From Anthopleura xanthogrammica (lineage: Eukaryota > Cnidaria > Anthozoa > Actiniaria > Actiniidae): 64,000 nucleotides of DNA. Within the stretch, counting starts at the first letter, position 1; every line of letters starts with the position of its first letter. Positions 62,201-64,000 of the stretch are shown piece by piece. The translations under genes and the position numbers were made by a program. The DNA lies in the NCBI GenBank assembly GCA_964019055.1, contig OZ025211.1, positions 3,208,835 to 3,272,834 on the forward strand. Reading direction: 5' to 3'. The notes below the pieces were generated by a model. That model saw only the letters and a list, made by a program, of their open reading frames with translations, did no database searches and was not told the origin of the DNA.

Positions 62201-63898
62201 ACGTCACACGGTAAGTCACAGAGAGCCCAATTTAGATAAAAGTTTTAGCCAAAAAGAAAAGAAAATTTGGAAAACAAAATATCCTTGATTGTTGATTTTT
62301 ACAAGGGGGTAACTGTTACAGGTTTCCTCGCGTCATTACCACAGGGAACCCATAAGAGGCAGGAAAATGGTGAAAAAACTGCGTCGGGTCTCAAAGTGAC
62401 GGAAATTTTATTTGAGAGCTTGATGTAAACCGAGTGAAAGTTTATGTCTGTTATGTAAAAGGGTAAAACCACCCCTGGATCCGCCCCTGAACATTGATAT
62501 TGATATATTGATGCTTGCTTTGCTTTTGGTTATTGTTTCTTAATCTTGGATCATCTTTTGTCCATAGGATATTCAAATATACCAAATAGCATTGGTAGTG
62601 GTGATTGTGGTTCTACATCTAACAGTCACACTGTTCCACATGTACAAACAGGTAAGGAAGAGACACTATTGCGCATGCGTGTCTACTGAATATACAAAGC
62701 ATTTCGCGAGTATAGTGTCTTAATAAACACAATATGAAAGAATTACCAACATTTGTTTATAAAATTGACTTTAAGTTTTGGCATTTGTCCATTTTTGATC
62801 AGGTAAGTTTGAAAGTCATAATTGCATACTATGTTTACAATAGTCCCCTTCACAGTCCCTGCGCCATCTTGGAAGGTAGCCGGGCCTTTTGCATCGAAGC
62901 AACCTTTTTTAACTTTTAACACCTTGGACAACTACTCACATGTCTCTTTCATTGCAAGCTCACCGTTCGTCTCGCTTTGATGCAAAGGCCCGGCTACCTT
63001 TCAAGATGGCGCAGGGAACTGTGAAGGAGACTATTGCACGAAGTTAGCAAGAATACGTCTCTACTAATTTGCATACGGATTTAGAGCATGCGCAGACCTG
63101 TTTTACTCGTGATAAAAGAGATTTCAGCAACAGTTTTTATCAAAAAGACCTACAAAGTTATAAATAATTCATCGTCTCCAAGTCCTTCTGTTTTATTCCT
63201 ACAGCAGCTTGATCCCGAAATGTTTTTGTCTGTTGTTTTTTGTTTGATCTCCTAGAAATTAGCCTGGCTAACTTCTGCGACTAACATCATTGAACTGGTA
63301 GCGTATCTCGCTGCTATCATATCATTGGTTCCCACATGTGAGTGTAAATGGGGGTATCAGAAAGAAGCTGCAGCGGTGGGATTGTTCTTTGGATGGATTA
63401 ACCTGATTATGTACTTGCAAAGGTGTGTTATTGGTATTCTAACCATCTATCTTATCCCATATTATCCTCTCATCCAACCATTCATCTCAATCATCGATCA
63501 AACTCACTCCACCAACCCATCAATCAAATTCCATTCAGATATCCATCCCTCCTTCCTTCCCTCCCTCCAACTAACAACCCACCCATTTCCCCCCAATCAT
63601 CCACCCATCCACCTATCCACCAATCAATCCATCCATCCATCACTTCCGCTTTCCCTCCCTCCACCCACCCACCTATCCATCCATCCATTCATCCACCCAT
63701 ACACCCATTCATCCATCCATCCATTCATCCATCCATCCATCCATCCATCCTTCCATCCACCTTTCCATCCTTCCATCCAAATTCCATGTATCTCATCCAA
63801 TTCTATCAAGCATTTTGCCCTCTCTCTTACTCCACAGGCTTCCATCCTACGGTAAATACGTCATCATGCTGTACCGCATGTTCATCACATTACTCAAG
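51026..63898 (+). CDS. TRPA1: TRPA1-like channel, copy b, exons 1-23 (3' end outside window)
   Basis: A second TRPA1-like gene, 865 codons visible. Exons 2-23 have exactly the same lengths and phases as copy a, with no frameshift or stop, so it is probably functional. It covers the N-terminus, ankyrin domain, pre-S1 linker, S1-S4 and the S4-S5 linker exon; S5, pore, S6 and tail must follow to the right. The protein is almost the same as copy a in the ankyrin region (exon 9 identical over 63 residues, exon 3 with one change) but clearly different in exon 1. A few changes elsewhere: exon 6 D for A, exon 19 IAF to VTF, exon 23 RLPFYG to RLPSYG. Confidence 0.93.
51400..51560 (+). repeat. SINE body fragment, TRPA1 copy b intron 1
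   Basis: AGGAGTTGCTTGCTGGTGCT, TGTGCTTCAAAGGTTTTTCT and GTTTTCCTCCCTCCACAAAA match the body of the SINEs at 31,791 and 13,005. The tRNA head is lost. Absent from copy a. Confidence 0.6.
52398..52537. mobile_element. MITE-like element (family J) with a decayed hammerhead-like motif
   Basis: TCAATCAAAGATGTTG at the left and CAACATCTTTGATTGA at the right bound 140 bp in intron 2 of copy b. Inside, on the minus strand at 52,451-52,475, CTTGAAGATGGCCGCTTAGG-CCGAAT resembles the compact hammerhead cores of Penelope-like elements, but with UUGAAGA for CUGAAGA and GAAU for GAAA. Confidence 0.6.
52996..53060 (+). repeat. ~60-bp dispersed minisatellite, single unit, TRPA1 copy b intron 3
   Basis: One unit (CCCTGAAACAACCTCTGGGC..AGGGCACGGCTAACTCACAG) where copy a has three. 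Confidence 0.85.
53503..53566. mobile_element. MITE family A, right half left by a deletion, TRPA1 copy b intron 5
   Basis: CTATTGTTTTGTCCTCCAAA and GTGCTGCAAGGGGTCTT continue into sequence identical to that after the intact element in copy a, so copy b lost about 530 bp (matching 29,880-30,413). Confidence 0.8.
53603..53829. mobile_element. MITE-like palindrome (family K), TRPA1 copy b intron 5
   Basis: Ends ATATACGGTACAACTT / AAGTTGTACCGTGTATAT; the counterpart of 30,530-30,735. Confidence 0.8.
54376..54493. mobile_element. MITE family U, right half, TRPA1 copy b intron 7
   Basis: CATTGCAAGGTCACCTC..GATGCAAAGGCACAGCTACC..GGCACAGGGAACTGTGAAGG. The left arm is missing. Confidence 0.7.
56110..57288. 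mobile_element. 1,161-bp DNA-transposon-like element with ~95-bp TIRs and 9-bp target duplication, TRPA1 copy b intron 11
   Basis: Element 56,119-57,279 begins TAACCTGAGTATCAGGCTC and ends with its exact reverse complement. Similarity between the ends continues about 95 bp inward (polypurine stretch, then GAGAGCCTGACACAAACACA). ACAGAAAGA flanks both sides (56,110-56,118 and 57,280-57,288). Copy a lacks the element. The 9-bp duplication would suit a Mutator-like superfamily, but the CAGA-rich target makes the size uncertain. It carries one minus-strand ORF (see next entry). Confidence 0.75.
56457..57146 (-). CDS. 229-aa zinc-finger-like protein inside the transposon-like element
   Basis: This is the only substantial ORF in the element, begins about 130 bp from its right end, and has ordinary amino-acid composition. 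Cysteines at 38/41 (CCLC), 62, 70/74 (C-x3-C), 101/104 (CKRC) and 111/121 suggest a zinc-binding fold; C-x2-C near the start and C-x2-C about 60 residues later recall a ZAD or other treble-clef type. The C-terminal half is Ser/Glu-rich with basic [14 protein letters not shown]. No transposase motif is recognised. It could be a captured host exon, a transposon accessory protein or a separate small gene on the opposite strand. Not identified. Confidence 0.5.
   Translation of the reverse strand: MTNPIHFRFGDEVTTVKTWKLCAVYSTHEMSRAVEKNCCLCLYRGNLQTKYGFRASTVPLFCATTNKEYCSSFCGKAVILSQLLRALGIVVQHQNERGSVCKRCARKIVNCWKSYSEIGRCFSEFYFHSKHSTSNSVQAFACVPGITPQSKRLKAKVARNENSPTSKKQLFSDTPSCPSEEYSIVEDHISSLMNLPVTEESDERQSLILGNFSKNYNTSWSLQISDFKY
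57660..57980 (+). repeat. ~60-bp dispersed minisatellite interrupted by a MITE, TRPA1 copy b intron 12
   Basis: About three units of CCCTGAAACAACCTCTGGGC type; the first is split by the element at 57,706-57,900. Confidence 0.85.
57706..57900. mobile_element. MITE family W inserted in the minisatellite
   Basis: AGCCCGTTTACACTGGCGAT / TAGTGTAAACGGGC ends with inner ATTTTTGCTGCGATTT / AATCGCGGCAAAAAT. It is absent from copy a. Confidence 0.8.
58020..58195 (-). repeat. tRNA-derived SINE (reverse), TRPA1 copy b intron 12
   Basis: Counterpart of 34,925-35,100, more decayed; minus-strand B-box-like GGGTTTAATTCCTGG is visible. Confidence 0.6.
59656..60753 (+). other. TRPA1: TRPA1 copy b, exons 16-18: pre-S1 linker
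   Basis: Exons 59656-59712, 60081-60152, 60683-60753. Same protein as copy a apart from T to S (KSSQDYK for KSTKDYK). RCENC is kept. Confidence 0.88.
59880..59965 (+). repeat. (GAT)n(GAG)n triplet repeat, TRPA1 copy b intron 16
   Basis: Seven GAT then about 20 GAG/GGAG units; copy a has GAC/GAT repeats at the matching site. Confidence 0.95.
60885..61265. repeat. ~75-bp tandem repeat with ATTGG boxes (5-6 units), TRPA1 copy b intron 18
   Basis: Degenerate units of AGGAATTTTGC..GTGATTGGTTCAAAG..CCAAGCATTCTGATTGG. Expanded relative to copy a (38,163-38,400). Confidence 0.8.
61735..61890. mobile_element. MITE family N, copy 2, TRPA1 copy b intron 19
   Basis: ATTCACCACTTTCAATACCT / GACCAGTGAACCGATGTATG..GGTGAATTCAC with interior TTGAATAATCCTTT shared with 20,045-20,216. 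Absent from copy a. Confidence 0.8.
61903..62045 (+). repeat. (GGAATGGATG)n decamer repeat, TRPA1 copy b intron 19
   Basis: About ten GGAATGGAT units after GGGA-rich sequence; copy a has a 630-bp GATG-type array here. Confidence 0.95.
62841..63035. mobile_element. MITE family U, complete copy, TRPA1 copy b intron 21
   Basis: TAGTCCCCTTCACAGTCCCT..GGTAGCCGGGCCTTTTGCAT pairs with GATGCAAAGGCCCGGCTACC..GGGAACTGTGAAGGAGACTA. Absent from copy a intron 21. Confidence 0.85.
63470..63785. repeat. ATCC/ACCC-rich degenerate repeat, TRPA1 copy b intron 22
   Basis: About 300 bp of CATCCATCCA and CACCCACC variants; copy a has only about 60 bp (40,850-40,905). Confidence 0.93.
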
Positions 63899-63929
63899 GT
63901 ATAGGCATCAGAAGTATATAGAAAATTTC

Positions 63930-63990
63930 CCCTCCTCTCTTGTTCTCTCTTGTTCTCTCTTGTTCTCTCTTGTTCTCTCTTGTTCTCTTT
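63930..63990 (+). repeat. (TCTTGTTCTC)n decamer repeat, TRPA1 copy b intron 23
   Basis: Five to six units at the window edge, at the site where copy a carries the TGCTG array. Confidence 0.95.
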
Positions 63991-64000
63991 TTTTTTTCGG

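Larger units (their letters stand above)
61533..63898 (+). other. TRPA1: TRPA1 copy b, exons 19-23: S1-S4 and S4-S5 linker
   Basis: Exons 61533-61689, 62181-62210, 62568-62651, 63256-63422, 63838-63898. S1-S4 are nearly identical to copy a; differences include WVTFLLNIC for [17 protein letters not shown] for [11 protein letters not shown] for RHA, VVVIVV for VVLIVV and MYKQ for MYRQ. Confidence 0.92.

Noticed and set aside
51026..63898. Second TRPA1 as a pseudogene
   Set aside because: Every visible exon keeps its length, phase and splice sites with no stop, so it is treated as a working gene whose end lies outside the window.

Overview
This is nuclear DNA of an invertebrate animal, most likely an anthozoan cnidarian (coral or sea anemone). 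Genes are split into many short exons with GT-AG introns. The introns are packed with simple repeats, minisatellites, tRNA-derived SINEs and small palindromic DNA transposons (MITEs). The lineage call rests on gene structure and on SINE bodies that resemble those I associate with corals; it is inference. All genes are on the + strand.

Layout. (1) 100-5888: the 3' part of KIN (KIN17), a conserved nuclear DNA/RNA-binding protein; its 5' exons lie left of the window. (2) 6978-22151: complete AASS, the bifunctional mitochondrial lysine-degradation enzyme, in 23 exons (941 aa). (3) 22152-26163: intergenic. (4) 26164-45719: a complete TRPA1-like ankyrin-repeat ion channel in 29 exons (1113 aa). (5) 45720-51025: intergenic, with a ~1.1 kb pentanucleotide satellite at 47506-48590. 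(6) 51026 to the window end: a second TRPA1-like gene, exons 1-23 of an expected 29, reading frame intact; its pore and C-terminal exons lie beyond the window.

The two TRPA1 genes form a recent segmental tandem duplication. The repeat unit begins about 1.6 kb (copy a) to 2.3 kb (copy b) upstream of each start codon, at ~24,590 and ~48,680, so its period is about 24.1 kb. All 22 internal exons that can be compared (2-23) have identical lengths and phases, and many introns align. Each copy therefore serves as an empty-site control for the other: MITEs, a SINE, a 919-bp insertion with a 15-bp target duplication, and a 1.16-kb terminal-inverted-repeat element with a zinc-finger-like ORF are each present in only one copy. 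The N-terminal exon has diverged much more than the ankyrin exons and several mid-gene introns, which suggests gene conversion over the middle of the gene, rapid change at the N-terminus, or both.

KIN, AASS and TRPA1 share no known pathway; they are simply neighbours. The unusual content is in the non-coding fraction: dispersed minisatellites, one of them apparently grown from a MITE end, simple repeats replaced by different ones at matching intron positions, and a nearly perfect 100-bp-arm hairpin.
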